From contig NZ_CP013232.1 in NCBI RefSeq assembly GCF_001584145.1, positions 4,650,001 through 4,714,000 of the forward strand: 64,000 nucleotides of DNA. The letters run 5' to 3'. How positions within the stretch are numbered: position 1 is the stretch's first letter; the number at the start of each line of letters is the position of its first letter. Of this stretch, positions 46,051-55,153 are shown piece by piece. Source of the DNA: Collimonas fungivorans. GTDB lineage: Bacteria; Pseudomonadota; Gammaproteobacteria; Burkholderiales; Burkholderiaceae_D. Under the pieces are notes generated by a model, which did no database searches, was not told the origin of the DNA, and saw only the letters and a list, made by a program, of their open reading frames with translations. The translations under genes and the position numbers were made by a program.

Positions 46051-47220
46051 ATGAATACGCATTTCTTGGTCCGGGCAGCCGCAGCTGCCGCAATCGTCGC
46101 GTCCTCACTTCTTACCGGCTGCGCCTCGATTGTCGACGGCACCAGCCAGGTGGTGACGGTCGAAGCCCGCAACCAGGGACAACTGGTCAAGGGCGCTTCC
46201 TGCAAACTGCAAAACGCCAAAGGCACCTTTTATGTGACCGCGCCGGGCACGGTGACCATCCACCGGTCGCGCGACGACCTGGTAGTGCAATGCGACAAAG
46301 AAAATATCAAACCTGGCCTGGCAAAAATCAAGTCCAGCGTCAAAGGAATGACCTACGGCAATATTTTACTGGGCGGGATCGTCGGCGCCATTGTCGATCA
46401 AAGCTCCGGCGCGGCTTTCGACTATCCGGCCATGGTCACGGTCCTGATGGGCGAGAACGGCGCGCCGATTGCGCCCTTCAGTCCTCCGGGCGTCCCGGCC
46501 GCTCCAGTTGCCCCAACGGTTCAGGGCAGCCCTGGCCGCAACGGCGAGCGCCAGCTGACCGGCAAGGAAATGCAGCAGCATTTCAGCAGCCTAGGCACTG
46601 TGACCGGGCACAGTCCAAGCGGCGCAAAAATGCTGTATGACGTCGGCCAGGGCGGTCGCCTGGAAGTCAAGAACCTTGACAAGGGCGGTGGCACGATGGG
46701 CGCTTACGAGTTCAAGGAAGCCGAGAACCAGATTTGCCTAACGATATACGGCGGCAGCGGCTGGCGCATCATGCAGGACTGTTACCGCCTGTACCAGGTT
46801 AACGCCGGCACGTTCGCCATGAGATCGGCCACCGACAAATATTTCTTTACCTACGATATCAACGGCGGCGGTGGCAGTTATGCCGAGCAGCCGGTTGCGG
46901 CGCCATCGGCGACGTATGCGAATGCAACGCCTGCCACATCGGCGCCGCCGAATGACACCCCGGCGCCTCCTGTGCCGCCGGCAAGCGCGGCGCCCTTGCC
47001 GGTAATTGCCGTAGCTGCACCGGCCGGACTGCCTGCAGAACAGATCGGCCAATATTCATATCAAAGCGAACACCTGGCCAGGGCGCAATCATGTTCCGCG
47101 GCGCCACACGCCATCCTTAACGCCAGGGGGCCGGGATTCGAATCGTACACAGTCTCTTGCGACAACGGCGATTCTCTTGCGATGCGCTGCGATTTCGGGC
47201 AATGTCGAATCTTGAGATGA
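46051..47220 (+). CDS. Lipoprotein of unknown function
   Basis: Predicted outer-membrane or periplasmic lipoprotein of 389 residues. It has a lipobox LLTGCAS. The N-terminal region (ASIVDGTSQVVTVEA, GTFYVTAPGTVTI, KPGLAKIKSSVKGMTYGNILLGGIVGAIVDQSSGAAF) resembles a small family of lipoproteins with a glycine-zipper-like membrane patch. A middle domain (ICLTIYGGSGWRIMQDCYRLY) and a Pro/Ala linker lead to a C-terminal Cys-rich module (SCSAAPHAIL, TVSCDNGDSLAMRCDFGQC). ATG 46051 follows GGGGAG. Confidence 0.78.
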   Translation: MNTHFLVRAAAAAAIVASSLLTGCASIVDGTSQVVTVEARNQGQLVKGASCKLQNAKGTFYVTAPGTVTIHRSRDDLVVQCDKENIKPGLAKIKSSVKGMTYGNILLGGIVGAIVDQSSGAAFDYPAMVTVLMGENGAPIAPFSPPGVPAAPVAPTVQGSPGRNGERQLTGKEMQQHFSSLGTVTGHSPSGAKMLYDVGQGGRLEVKNLDKGGGTMGAYEFKEAENQICLTIYGGSGWRIMQDCYRLYQVNAGTFAMRSATDKYFFTYDINGGGGSYAEQPVAAPSATYANATPATSAPPNDTPAPPVPPASAAPLPVIAVAAPAGLPAEQIGQYSYQSEHLARAQSCSAAPHAILNARGPGFESYTVSCDNGDSLAMRCDFGQCRILR

Positions 47221-47263
47221 GATCAGCCTGATCGTTCGAATGAACTAAAAAACCGGGAGCATC

Positions 47264-47572
47264 ATGCTGGAACTGAGACCAAGCTGCGAACACTGCAACA
47301 AAACACTGCCGCCGGAATCCCTGGAAGCGCGGATTTGCAGCTATGAGTGTACGTTTTGCGCGGCTTGCGTCGATGGCATCCTGGAGAACGTTTGCCCGAA
47401 TTGCGGCGGCGGCTTCGTCCCAAGGCCGGTCAGGCCGGCAAGGAATTTAAGGGGTGAGAATTTCCTTGGGAAAGATCCAGCTAGCACCAAGCTCAAGCAT
47501 CGACCGGTTGACCTTGATGCCCATACCGCTTTTGCTGCGGCGATCAAGTCCATTCCGCCCGAGCAACGCTGA
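47264..47572 (+). CDS. DUF1272 zinc-ribbon-like protein
   Basis: Small cytosolic protein of 102 residues. DUF1272 is clear: LELRPSCEHCNKTLPPESLEARICSYECTFC-type spacing and ENVCPNCGGGF, giving Cys pairs for metal binding. Most members are about 60-90 residues, and here a 40-residue tail follows. Function unknown. GGGAG precedes the ATG. It is 43 bp after the lipoprotein gene. Confidence 0.9.
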   Translation: MLELRPSCEHCNKTLPPESLEARICSYECTFCAACVDGILENVCPNCGGGFVPRPVRPARNLRGENFLGKDPASTKLKHRPVDLDAHTAFAAAIKSIPPEQR

Positions 47573-47671
47573 CTCTGATGGAGGCGGAGAGTTTTTAAAA
47601 ATGGGCATCAGACGAAATCATCCAGCGCTGCGGACAATAAAACCCACCACTCGCAATCAGCAGGAATGGCA

Positions 47672-48211
47672 ATGTATAAAAACATATTGATCGTCATTGG
47701 CTTTGTTTTTCCTGTCATGAATGCCGCGGCCGGACCAGCTTCTCTCTGCAGGAAAAATGAAACCATCTATTTTTCCTGCGCTACGAATAGTGGAAAAATA
47801 ATCTCCCTGTGCGGAGACGCTTTCTACCAGGATGAATTTGGCAGCCTCACTGAAATAGACAATCCGTGGCTGCAATATCGATTCGGATCGCCAGGAAAAA
47901 TAGAGTTGTCCTATCCTCCTCAAAAAAATGATTCACTTAAACGCTTCGCATCAGACAAAATCCGAGCCCTGAGAGGAGAGATTCGTCTTGATGCGGTTTT
48001 TTTCGCCAACGCCGGAATTGCCTATAGCGTAGAACATGTCGTGCCAGATACGGGAGAGATATTTGAAGGGGTGCATGTCGGAGCTGCGCAAGACTTCGGT
48101 ATCGAGACGGCCGGCAAGCGCAGAAAACAATACCCCCGTGCCGCGATAGAATGCAAGGAGAGTGCGAACGTAGAGAATTTCTTCAGCCTTGTCGATTTTC
48201 TCGCCAAATGA
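47672..48211 (+). CDS. Secreted hypothetical protein
   Basis: Product of about 179 residues with a signal peptide (ILIVIGFVFPVMNAAAG). The mature part has two or three Cys (SLCRKNETIYFSCATNSGKIISLCGD) and no recognised domain. The coding strand is more A-rich than neighbours, which may signal recent acquisition. ATG 47672 was preferred because AGGA lies 6 nt upstream; ATG 47666 overlaps that site. Confidence 0.65.
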   Translation: MYKNILIVIGFVFPVMNAAAGPASLCRKNETIYFSCATNSGKIISLCGDAFYQDEFGSLTEIDNPWLQYRFGSPGKIELSYPPQKNDSLKRFASDKIRALRGEIRLDAVFFANAGIAYSVEHVVPDTGEIFEGVHVGAAQDFGIETAGKRRKQYPRAAIECKESANVENFFSLVDFLAK

Positions 48212-48284
48212 ATACCTGCGTAGTACAGCTTTTTGGGCGAACTCCGGCGACACCATAAAATTACCTGAACACAGGAAAGATTAA

Positions 48285-48767
48285 TTGACGACTACATACA
48301 ATATCCGCGCTCTTGAATCCGCGGACTATCAATTCGTCGCCTCGGTAGTCGATGACTGGTGGGGCGGCCGCCCTGTCCGTGCGCTGGTCCATCGCATATT
48401 TTTCGACCATCTGAACGCAAGCAGTTTCGCCGTTGGCCCATCGGATGCTGTCCAGGCATTCCTGATCGGCTTTGTGTCGCAGTCCGATCCCAAAGTCGCC
48501 TATATCCACTTCGTCGGCGTAAGCCCTGCCGCAAGAGCCGGCGGCCTCGCCCGTTTGCTCTACGAACATTTTTTCAATGTGGTCAGCGCCCAGGGCTGCA
48601 CAGAGGTGCGCAGCATCACGTCTGCGGTCAATACCGGCTCGATCGCATTTCATCGCAAACTGGGGTTTACACTTCTCCCCGGTTCCGGTGAAATCGACGG
48701 CATCCCGGTCAGCCTCGATTATGCCGGCGCAGGACAACATCGCGTCCTGTTCCATAAAGCGCTGTAA
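48285..48767 (+). CDS. GNAT family N-acetyltransferase
   Basis: Acetyltransferase of 160 residues. It has a GNAT core: strand VAYIHFVGVSPAARAGGLARLLYEHFF (acetyl-CoA loop) and the closing SITSAVNTGSIAFHRKLGF. Target unknown. TTG start with AGGAAAG about 8 nt upstream. Its stop lies one base from the convergent LysR gene's stop. Confidence 0.88.
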   Translation: MTTTYNIRALESADYQFVASVVDDWWGGRPVRALVHRIFFDHLNASSFAVGPSDAVQAFLIGFVSQSDPKVAYIHFVGVSPAARAGGLARLLYEHFFNVVSAQGCTEVRSITSAVNTGSIAFHRKLGFTLLPGSGEIDGIPVSLDYAGAGQHRVLFHKAL

Positions 48768-48768
48768 T

Positions 48769-49683
48769 TCAGCGCGAATGGCCGCCGGCAGGCGCCTTGA
48801 TAAAATCGATGAACGCGCGCAAAGGCGCCGGCACCAGGCGGCGTCCGGGGTAATAAAGGAAAGGCCCGGAAAAGTGCATCCACCACGGCGCAAGCAGGGG
48901 TTCAAGCGCGCCGCTGTCGAGATGGGGGCGCAGCCAGTCCTCGAAGAGATAAATGATGCCGCTGCCGGCAACCGCCGCCTCGATGGCGAGATCGATTCCT
49001 CCGCCCGCTTGTACGATCAGCGGCCCCGTCGGATCCACCCGCACCATCTCGCCGTTCCGTTCAAACTCCCAAGGCGGCATTGACCCGCTGGAAAAACGGC
49101 CGCGCAGGCAAGCATGGCCGAGCAGCTCGCGCGGGTGTTGCGGCCGGCCATGCCGGTCAAGATAGGCGGGAGACGCCGCGGTGGCAAAGCGCTGGACACG
49201 CGGCCCGATCGGCACCGCGATCATGTCCTGTTCCAGCCGCTCGTCGTAGCGGATGCCGGCGTCGCATCCGGCCGCGATTACATCGACAAAACTTTCTTCG
49301 GTGAAGATCTCCATCTGAATGTCGGGATAAGCGGCGAGAAAGGGCGGCACGATGCGGCCCAGCACCAGCCGCGCCGCACTGACCGGCACGTTGAGGCGCA
49401 ATGTGCCGGCTGGCTTGTCGCGAAACCCGTTGACCACGTCGAGTGCGGCTTCCATCTCGTTCAAGGCTGGACTGAGCCTCGCCAGCAAACCCTGGCCCGC
49501 TTCGGTCGGCACCACGCTACGCGTGGTACGGTTGAACAGCCTCACGCCGAGCTGAGCCTCCAAACGGCGTACCGCTTCACTGAGCGCGGACGCGCTGCCG
49601 GCGCTGGCACGCGCGCCTTCGCGAAAGCCTTTGGCGCGCGCCACCACCACGAAGGCGTTCAGATCTTCCAGGTTGACCTTCAT
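48769..49683 (-). CDS. LysR family transcriptional regulator
   Basis: Regulator of 304 residues with N-terminal winged HTH (LEDLNAFVVVARAKGFREGAR, ALSEAVRRLEAQLGVRLFNRTTRSV) and a C-terminal co-inducer domain. ATG 49683 has GGAG 8 nt upstream. It diverges from an aldo/keto reductase gene with 112 bp between starts, so it probably regulates that gene; the sequence AATTATCACGAAGG lies in the shared region. Confidence 0.92.
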   Translation of the reverse strand: MKVNLEDLNAFVVVARAKGFREGARASAGSASALSEAVRRLEAQLGVRLFNRTTRSVVPTEAGQGLLARLSPALNEMEAALDVVNGFRDKPAGTLRLNVPVSAARLVLGRIVPPFLAAYPDIQMEIFTEESFVDVIAAGCDAGIRYDERLEQDMIAVPIGPRVQRFATAASPAYLDRHGRPQHPRELLGHACLRGRFSSGSMPPWEFERNGEMVRVDPTGPLIVQAGGGIDLAIEAAVAGSGIIYLFEDWLRPHLDSGALEPLLAPWWMHFSGPFLYYPGRRLVPAPLRAFIDFIKAPAGGHSR

Positions 49684-49795
49684 TGCCCTATCTCCACTGT
49701 TCGCAAATCCGCACAACCCGTATCGATTGTACCCAATTATCACGAAGGTGGAAGACGCCTACCATGGCTCATCTTTCATCTAAAGGAACACAATC

Positions 49796-50674
49796 ATGTC
49801 TAGCATCGAACAATCCGGCACATTCACGCTTGGCCACCGTACTGTAAAGCGACTCGGCTACGGCGCCATGCAGCTCGCAGGACCAGGCGTGTTCGGCCCA
49901 CCCAAGGATCGCGGCGCGGCGCTGGCCGTGCTGCGCGAAGCCGTCGCACGCGGCGTCAATCACATCGACACCAGCGATTTCTACGGTCCGCACATCACTA
50001 ACCAGCTGATCCGCGAAGCGCTGCATCCTTATCGTGACGATCTCGCCATCGTCACCAAGATCAGCGCCCGGCGCGGCGACGACGGATCGTGGATTCCAGC
50101 CATGTCGCCCGAAGAACTGATCCAGGCGGTCCACGACAACCTGCGCAACCTGGGCCTGGACGTGCTCGAGGTGGTTAACCTGCGCAGCATGCTCGGCATC
50201 CACGGTCCTGTCGAAGGATCGATAGAAGAACCGCTCACGGTGGTGGCCGAACTGCAGCGGCAGGGCCTGGTGCGCCATATCGGGCTGAGCAACGTCACCC
50301 CGGCGCAGGTCGCGGAAGGACGCAAGATCTGCGAGATCGTCTGTGTGCAAAACCACTACAACGTCGCCCATCGGGACGACGACGACCTGATCGACCAGCT
50401 TGCGCGGGACGGCATCGCCTACGTGCCCTTCTTTCCGCTCGGCGGCTTCACTCCCCTTCAATCCTCGACCTTGTCCGGCGTTGCTGAGCGCCTCGGCGCC
50501 ACACCCATGCAGGTGGCGCTCGCCTGGCTGCTGCGCCGCTCGCCCAACATCCTGCTGATCCCAGGTACCTCGTCTATCGCTCACTTGCACGAGAACCTGG
50601 CCGCGGCCGAGCTGGCGCTGCCGGACGATGCAGTCAAGGAATTGGATGGTGTGGTCAACATCAGCTCGACTTAA
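49796..50674 (+). CDS. Aldo/keto reductase
   Basis: NADPH-dependent oxidoreductase of 292 residues with a TIM-barrel. The catalytic Asp and Tyr are in VNHIDTSDFYG and the Lys in AIVTKIS; the usual catalytic His appears replaced (VEVVNLRSM). The C-terminus has LAWLLRRSPNILLIPGTSS, the family NADPH clamp. AAGGA lies 8 nt before the ATG. Divergent LysR gene suggests inducible control. Confidence 0.92.
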   Translation: MSSIEQSGTFTLGHRTVKRLGYGAMQLAGPGVFGPPKDRGAALAVLREAVARGVNHIDTSDFYGPHITNQLIREALHPYRDDLAIVTKISARRGDDGSWIPAMSPEELIQAVHDNLRNLGLDVLEVVNLRSMLGIHGPVEGSIEEPLTVVAELQRQGLVRHIGLSNVTPAQVAEGRKICEIVCVQNHYNVAHRDDDDLIDQLARDGIAYVPFFPLGGFTPLQSSTLSGVAERLGATPMQVALAWLLRRSPNILLIPGTSSIAHLHENLAAAELALPDDAVKELDGVVNISST

Positions 50675-50814
50675 GACATGCCAAATGCGTGCCTGGAAAA
50701 TTCAAACGGCGCGCATTTGGAGGTCCCCCATGTGCGACGACGGAATCCGGGATATGCTGCAAGCGGATCAAGACTCCTGCCATGCAGATAATCCCGCCCC
50801 TGACCATTGCAACC

Positions 50815-51231
50815 ATGACCAAATTCAGCAGCTACGTATTAGCCACCGCCCTTTTTGCGCTTTCACCGCTTGGCCATCCGGCAATGGCCGGAGAGCTTCC
50901 GTCGTCGAACGGGAAAACCGATCATATGCCGAGCGAAGATAGCCGAAAACAGATTCAGCAAGTGCTGGATAACTACGTCAAGAGCGTAACGGCTGGAGAT
51001 CGCACGCTTTTCGAATCCCAGCTGCTGGACGAGAACATACCGTTCTTCGGGCTTGGAGAAAAATTGAGCCCGTCATTCAAGCCCGTTTCAGAGAGCCTGC
51101 AAGGTTACGCCGGATTTCGGAAAGCGGTCTTCGAGAGCGGCAAAAAATACAGTCAAAGATTTTCCAATATCAGCATTGAACAAGACGGCGACCTGGCCCA
51201 GGTGTCAGAAGTTGCGCTAGCGACACGCTGA
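50815..51231 (+). pseudogene. NTF2/SnoaL-like exported protein, 3' end truncated by insertion
   Basis: The product starts with a signal peptide (YVLATALFALSPLGHPAMAG) and has a partial NTF2-like fold (QIQQVLDNYVKSVTAGDRTLFESQLLDENIPFFG). It stops at 51231, shorter than the usual 150-170-residue domain. An integrase-like reading frame is already established at about 51205 in another frame, so the 3' end appears to have been lost at that junction. Starts at 50782 or 50689 are also in frame. Confidence 0.65.
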
Positions 51232-51707
51232 TAGACGCACTGGATCTGGCCTACCTTACGGGCCAACGCCCAGCCGACACTCTCAAAATGAAGGCCAGCG
51301 ATATTGCTAATGGGTTCCTGCTTGTGGATCAAGGCAAAACGCAAAAAAAATTACGTATTTCTGTTACCGGGGAACTGGCGACCGTGCTTGGTCGAATAGT
51401 CGTGCGCAAGGCGCAGCATAAAATTGAAAACGATCAATTGTTGATGAACGGCGACGGCAAGGTATTCACCCTGCCGGCATTACGCAGTCACTTCGACCGC
51501 GCGAAAATTGCAGCGGCCAAAAAGTTGCCCGAGTTAGCCGAAGATATAAAAGCTTTCCGGTTTTACGACCTGCGCGCAAAGGCAGCGGACGACACATCAG
51601 ATGACCGTGGTGACCAGGCCGCAAGCGATCTGCTGGGTCACGATAATGTGAAAACAACACAACGGCATTACCTCCGGAGAGGCAAGATTGTAGAGCCGAC
51701 AAAGTAG
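51205..51707 (+). pseudogene. Tyrosine-recombinase (integrase) C-terminal fragment
   Basis: Only the catalytic half of a tyrosine recombinase is present. It starts in frame near 51205 with ASDTLIDALDLAYLTGQRPADTL (box I Arg), then YDLRAKA (Arg of box II), LLGHDNVKTTQRHYLRR (the GH and Tyr nucleophile). The N-terminal DNA-binding region is absent, and an internal ATG at 51288 gives only 139 residues. The A-rich codons differ from neighbours. It is likely the remnant of a phage or integrative element. Confidence 0.78.
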
Positions 51708-51795
51708 GGAATATTCAGTTTTTGCGGAGCGCTCCGCAATTCCGATAATTTTAGACTTTCAGAAACAACTAAATTTAGTTTAAAATCAAGGTCTT

Positions 51796-51869
51796 GCGGG
51801 TGTAGTTCAATGGTAGAACGAAAGCTTCCCAAGCTTTAGACGAGGGTTCGATCCCCTCTACCCGCTCCA
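51796..51869 (+). tRNA. tRNA-Gly (CCC)
   Basis: A 74-nt tRNA with encoded CCA. Acceptor GCGGGTG pairs with TACCCGC, D-arm GTTC/GAAC, anticodon stem AAAGC/GCTTT with loop TTCCCAA giving anticodon CCC, and T-arm AGGGTTCGATCCCCT. It reads GGG codons. Confidence 0.97.
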
Positions 51870-52031
51870 GATCAGCGCTGGCGCCCGTGTCACAGGGCGC
51901 CATTTGTATTTTTGAGGCGGCCTGTCGCCTGGCGTTACAATGACGCCATGGCCCATGGCAGCTCAATGGCAACTCTATGGCAATTGAGCGCCCGCCTCAT
52001 CTTAACCCTAGCCCTAGCTCGTCTATCAAGC

Positions 52032-52739
52032 ATGTCAGAAAACAAATCCGGCAAACCCCTTTTTTACGATCCGACCGAACACCGGATCCGCAGCTTTGTC
52101 ACGCGCGCCGGGCGTTTGTCGACGGCGCAGGCGCGCGCCATCGAGGAACTGGGGCCGCGTTTTTGCGTGCCCTACGACAAGGCCGTGGTCGACCTCGGCC
52201 AGGTTTTCGGGCGCAGTGCGCCGACTATCCTGGAAATCGGCTTCGGCATGGGGGAAACCTCGGCCAAGATTGCCGCCGGCATGCCGGAAAAGAATTTCCT
52301 CGGGGTCGAAGTCCATACGCCTGGCGTCGGCAGCCTGCTGAAGCTGATCGGCGAGCAGCAGTTGGGCAACCTGCGCCTGGTCCAGCATGACGCGGTGGAA
52401 GTGCTGACCAACATGATCGCTCCCGGCTCGCTGGCCGGCGCCCATGTGTTCTTTCCCGATCCCTGGCACAAGGCGCGGCACAACAAGCGCCGTCTGATCC
52501 AGGGGCCGCTGGTCAGCCTGCTGGCCTCGCGCATCGCGCCGGGCGGCTACCTGCATTGCGCCACCGACTGGCAGGAGTATGCTGAGCAGATGCTGGAAGT
52601 ATTGAGCGCCGAACCGCTGCTGAAGAATAGCGCCGAGACTTACGCAGAACGGCCGGATTACCGGCCGGTGACCAAGTTCGAGAACCGCGGCTTACGGCTC
52701 GGGCATGGCGTCTGGGACCTGGTGTTCACGCGCGTTTGA
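52032..52739 (+). CDS. trmB: tRNA (guanine-N7)-methyltransferase
   Basis: Enzyme that methylates G46 of tRNAs with SAM. The product has 235 residues. Motif I is [16 protein letters not shown], followed by [13 protein letters not shown], and the family motif [15 protein letters not shown]. The C-terminus has [20 protein letters not shown] 52032 matches the family N-terminus; the frame is open further upstream. Confidence 0.95.
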   Translation: MSENKSGKPLFYDPTEHRIRSFVTRAGRLSTAQARAIEELGPRFCVPYDKAVVDLGQVFGRSAPTILEIGFGMGETSAKIAAGMPEKNFLGVEVHTPGVGSLLKLIGEQQLGNLRLVQHDAVEVLTNMIAPGSLAGAHVFFPDPWHKARHNKRRLIQGPLVSLLASRIAPGGYLHCATDWQEYAEQMLEVLSAEPLLKNSAETYAERPDYRPVTKFENRGLRLGHGVWDLVFTRV

Positions 52740-52775
52740 ACTGAATTGCTATAGCTGCTATAGGAAGCCTGCGAC

Positions 52776-53324
52776 ATGTTGATAACCCGAGTTTTTTCCC
52801 GCATCGACAAGCGGCTCGCCACGATGGGCGCCTCGGCGTTGCTGCTTGCCCTGTCCCACCTTTCGCCGGTGCAGGCGGGTGAACAGGCGCCGCCGCTGCC
52901 GCCTGGAACGATCACGGTTGAAGACACCCATTACCAGCCTGCCGCTCCCGGGGCGCCGCAGTTGCCGGCGTCCTCCGGCCGGCCGTCGGCCGAGGGCATG
53001 GTCGAGGCAGCCAAACGCGATGCCGGCAAGATCGACCGCGACCTGCGCAAGGACGCGCCGCCCAAGGACGCAAAGGTGGCAGAACCTACCATGCAGCAGA
53101 AACTGGAAATGGGCCTTGCCCCTCCGGCCCCGCCGCCACCAAGTTCGCCGAAAGACACCACCATGGAAGACATCACGCTGCCGAACGGCCAGCGCGTCAC
53201 CAAGGTGACCGGGCCGAACGGCACCTATTGCGTGACCCAGATCTCGGTCGGCAATACCAAGGGCGAGGACATCATGCAGAAAGGCGCCATTTCGCGCACC
53301 ACTTCTTGCGGCGCAGGTTTCTGA
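52776..53324 (+). CDS. Exported hypothetical protein
   Basis: Product of 182 residues with a hydrophobic N-terminus (ASALLLALSHLSPVQAG) that fits a signal peptide. A Pro/Ala-rich middle leads to a C-terminal segment (MEDITLPNGQRVTKVTGPNGTYCVTQIS) with two Cys (TYCVT, TSCGAGF). No family is recognised. It lies between trmB and thiL on the same strand. Confidence 0.7.
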   Translation: MLITRVFSRIDKRLATMGASALLLALSHLSPVQAGEQAPPLPPGTITVEDTHYQPAAPGAPQLPASSGRPSAEGMVEAAKRDAGKIDRDLRKDAPPKDAKVAEPTMQQKLEMGLAPPAPPPPSSPKDTTMEDITLPNGQRVTKVTGPNGTYCVTQISVGNTKGEDIMQKGAISRTTSCGAGF

Positions 53325-53392
53325 AGCAATCCCCCTGCACCCAATTTCAGCAAAATGACCGTCTAGCACCCGTCATTCGGTACAATCTGCCT

Positions 53393-54388
53393 ATGTTGTC
53401 CGAATTCGACCTGATCTCCCGCTACTTCACTCGCGCGCCACGCAGCAATCTTGCCCAGATTGCGCTCGGCGTCGGCGACGATTGCGCGCTGCTGGTGCCT
53501 GGCGCCGGCAAGCAGCTGGCGATTTCGACCGACATGCTGGTGGAAGGACGCCATTTCTTCCCGGATGCAGATCCCTTCACGCTCGGCCACAAATGCCTGG
53601 CCGTGAACCTGTCCGACCTGGCGGCGATGGGCGCGCGGCCGCTGGCTTTTACGCTGGCACTCGCCCTGCCCGCCGTGCATGAAGAATGGCTGGCGGCGTT
53701 TTCCGGCGGCCTGCTGGCGCTGGCTGACGAGCACCAGTGCGAACTGATCGGCGGCGACACCACCAAAGGCCCGTTGAATATCTGCATCACGGTATTCGGC
53801 GAAACCGCGCCGGGACAAGCCCTGCGCCGCGACGCTGCCCAAGCCGGCGACGATATCTGGGTCTCCGGCACGCTGGGCGACGCCCGGCTGGCGCTGGCGG
53901 TGTACCGGCAAGAACTCGACGCCGAGCTAAGTGCGGACCTGAAACTCGGCAGCGACAGTTTCAAACTGGCTGCCACCCGCATGCATCAACCGACGCCGAG
54001 GGTCGCGCTGGGCCAGGCCCTGGGCGGCATCGCCCATGCCGCCATCGACATTTCCGATGGCCTGGCCGGCGATCTCGGCCATATCCTGGCGCGCTCGTCC
54101 GTCGGCGCCACGCTGACGGTCGACAGCCTGCCGGCCGGTGCGGTGCTGGGCCGGCAAAACCAGGCGATCCGCCGCCACTTCACCTTGGCCGGCGGCGACG
54201 ACTACGAATTATGTTTCACCGTCGCTGCCGATCAGCGCGACGCCGTGCTGGCGGCAGCCCAAAGCGCCGCCACGGCGGTCACCCGCATCGGCAGCATCGA
54301 CGCCCAACACGGTTTGCGCCTGCGCGACGCTGGCAACAGCACGCTGGACCTGCAACTTGCCTCTTTCGACCACTTTCACTCAACATGA
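53393..54388 (+). CDS. thiL: Thiamine-monophosphate kinase
   Basis: Converts thiamine monophosphate to thiamine diphosphate, the last step of thiamine biosynthesis. The product has 331 residues. Motifs: GVGDDCALL, STDMLVEGRHF, AVNLSDLAAMGARP and GGDTTKGP, then the C-terminal AIDISDGLAGDLGH and LAGGDDYELCF. ATG 53393 starts the family N-terminus (MLSEFDLISRYF). The stop overlaps the pgpA start (ATGA), as in many proteobacteria. Confidence 0.97.
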   Translation: MLSEFDLISRYFTRAPRSNLAQIALGVGDDCALLVPGAGKQLAISTDMLVEGRHFFPDADPFTLGHKCLAVNLSDLAAMGARPLAFTLALALPAVHEEWLAAFSGGLLALADEHQCELIGGDTTKGPLNICITVFGETAPGQALRRDAAQAGDDIWVSGTLGDARLALAVYRQELDAELSADLKLGSDSFKLAATRMHQPTPRVALGQALGGIAHAAIDISDGLAGDLGHILARSSVGATLTVDSLPAGAVLGRQNQAIRRHFTLAGGDDYELCFTVAADQRDAVLAAAQSAATAVTRIGSIDAQHGLRLRDAGNSTLDLQLASFDHFHST

Positions 54389-54915
54389 CTCAAGCAACGA
54401 CCCAAGCAACTGCGCCGTCTCAACCGATCAAGGCCAGCGCCCGCTTCATGCTGTCGCATCCGGCGCATTTCATCGCCCAGGGCTTCGGCAGCGGGCTCTC
54501 GCCCATCATGCCGGGCACCTTCGGCACCTTGTTCGGCTGGCTGTCGTATGTGGTGCTGACTACCCGCTGGCCGGAGATTTTCACGCCGCTGAACTGGCTG
54601 GTGATCATCGCCGCCGGCTTCATCGTCGGCATCTGGACCTGCCAGAGCACCGGCCGCCACCTGGGCGCGCCGGATCACGGCAGCATGGTGTGGGATGAAA
54701 TCATCGCGTTCTGGCTGGTGCTGGTGCTGGTCACCCCGGCCAGCCTGTCGGCGCAGTTCGGCGCCTTCATCGTGTTCCGTTTTTTCGACATGGTGAAACC
54801 ACCGCCGATCGCCTATTTCGACCGTCATTTCAAGGGTGGTTTCGGCGTCATGTGGGATGACATTGTGGCAGCGTTTTACACCTTGCTGGCGTTGGCCCTG
54901 TGGCGTGTGATCTAG
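54385..54915 (+). CDS. pgpA: Phosphatidylglycerophosphatase A
   Basis: Inner-membrane phosphatase of 176 residues that makes phosphatidylglycerol from its phosphate. Motifs are GFGSGLSPIMPGTFGTL, DHGSMVWDEIIAFWLVL, and FRFFDMVKPPPI; these are diagnostic. It has about three to four helices. ATG overlaps the thiL stop. The next base pairs hold a large palindromic repeat. Confidence 0.95.
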   Translation: MTQATTQATAPSQPIKASARFMLSHPAHFIAQGFGSGLSPIMPGTFGTLFGWLSYVVLTTRWPEIFTPLNWLVIIAAGFIVGIWTCQSTGRHLGAPDHGSMVWDEIIAFWLVLVLVTPASLSAQFGAFIVFRFFDMVKPPPIAYFDRHFKGGFGVMWDDIVAAFYTLLALALWRVI

Positions 54916-54958
54916 GACGCGGCGATTGCATCTGTCCGTAACAAGTGGCAGTATGTAC

Positions 54959-55124
54959 CCAGTGTAGTGCTGCGCACCTAATGGCGCTTAAGAAATGGTG
55001 TATTTTCGCGCCAGGCTAGGCGCAAACCGGAGCGATAGTGGGACTATCGCGAGGATTTGCAACGACGCATGGCGCGAAAAGACGCCGCTTATTAAGTGTC
55101 ATTAGGTGCGCAGCACTGCACTTG
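54959..55124. repeat. 166-bp near-perfect palindrome, MITE/REP-like element
   Basis: The two halves are inverted copies: AGTGCTGCGCACCTAATG at 54966 and CATTAGGTGCGCAGCACT ending at 55117 are perfect 18-bp arms. Matching continues inward with TTTTCGCGCC and to a central hairpin GCGATAGT-GGG-ACTATCGC (55032-55050). There is no ORF inside. Outer bases 54959-54965 pair less well. Structure and position between genes suit a non-autonomous mobile repeat that may also stop transcription. Confidence 0.8.
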
Positions 55125-55153
55125 CCGGCAGAACAGCAAACAGGAGTTGAGAC

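Noticed and set aside
51796..51869. tRNA-Gly as attachment site of the integrase remnant
   Set aside because: No repeat of the tRNA 3' end was seen nearby and the integrase fragment lies on the 5' side, so no att site can be supported.
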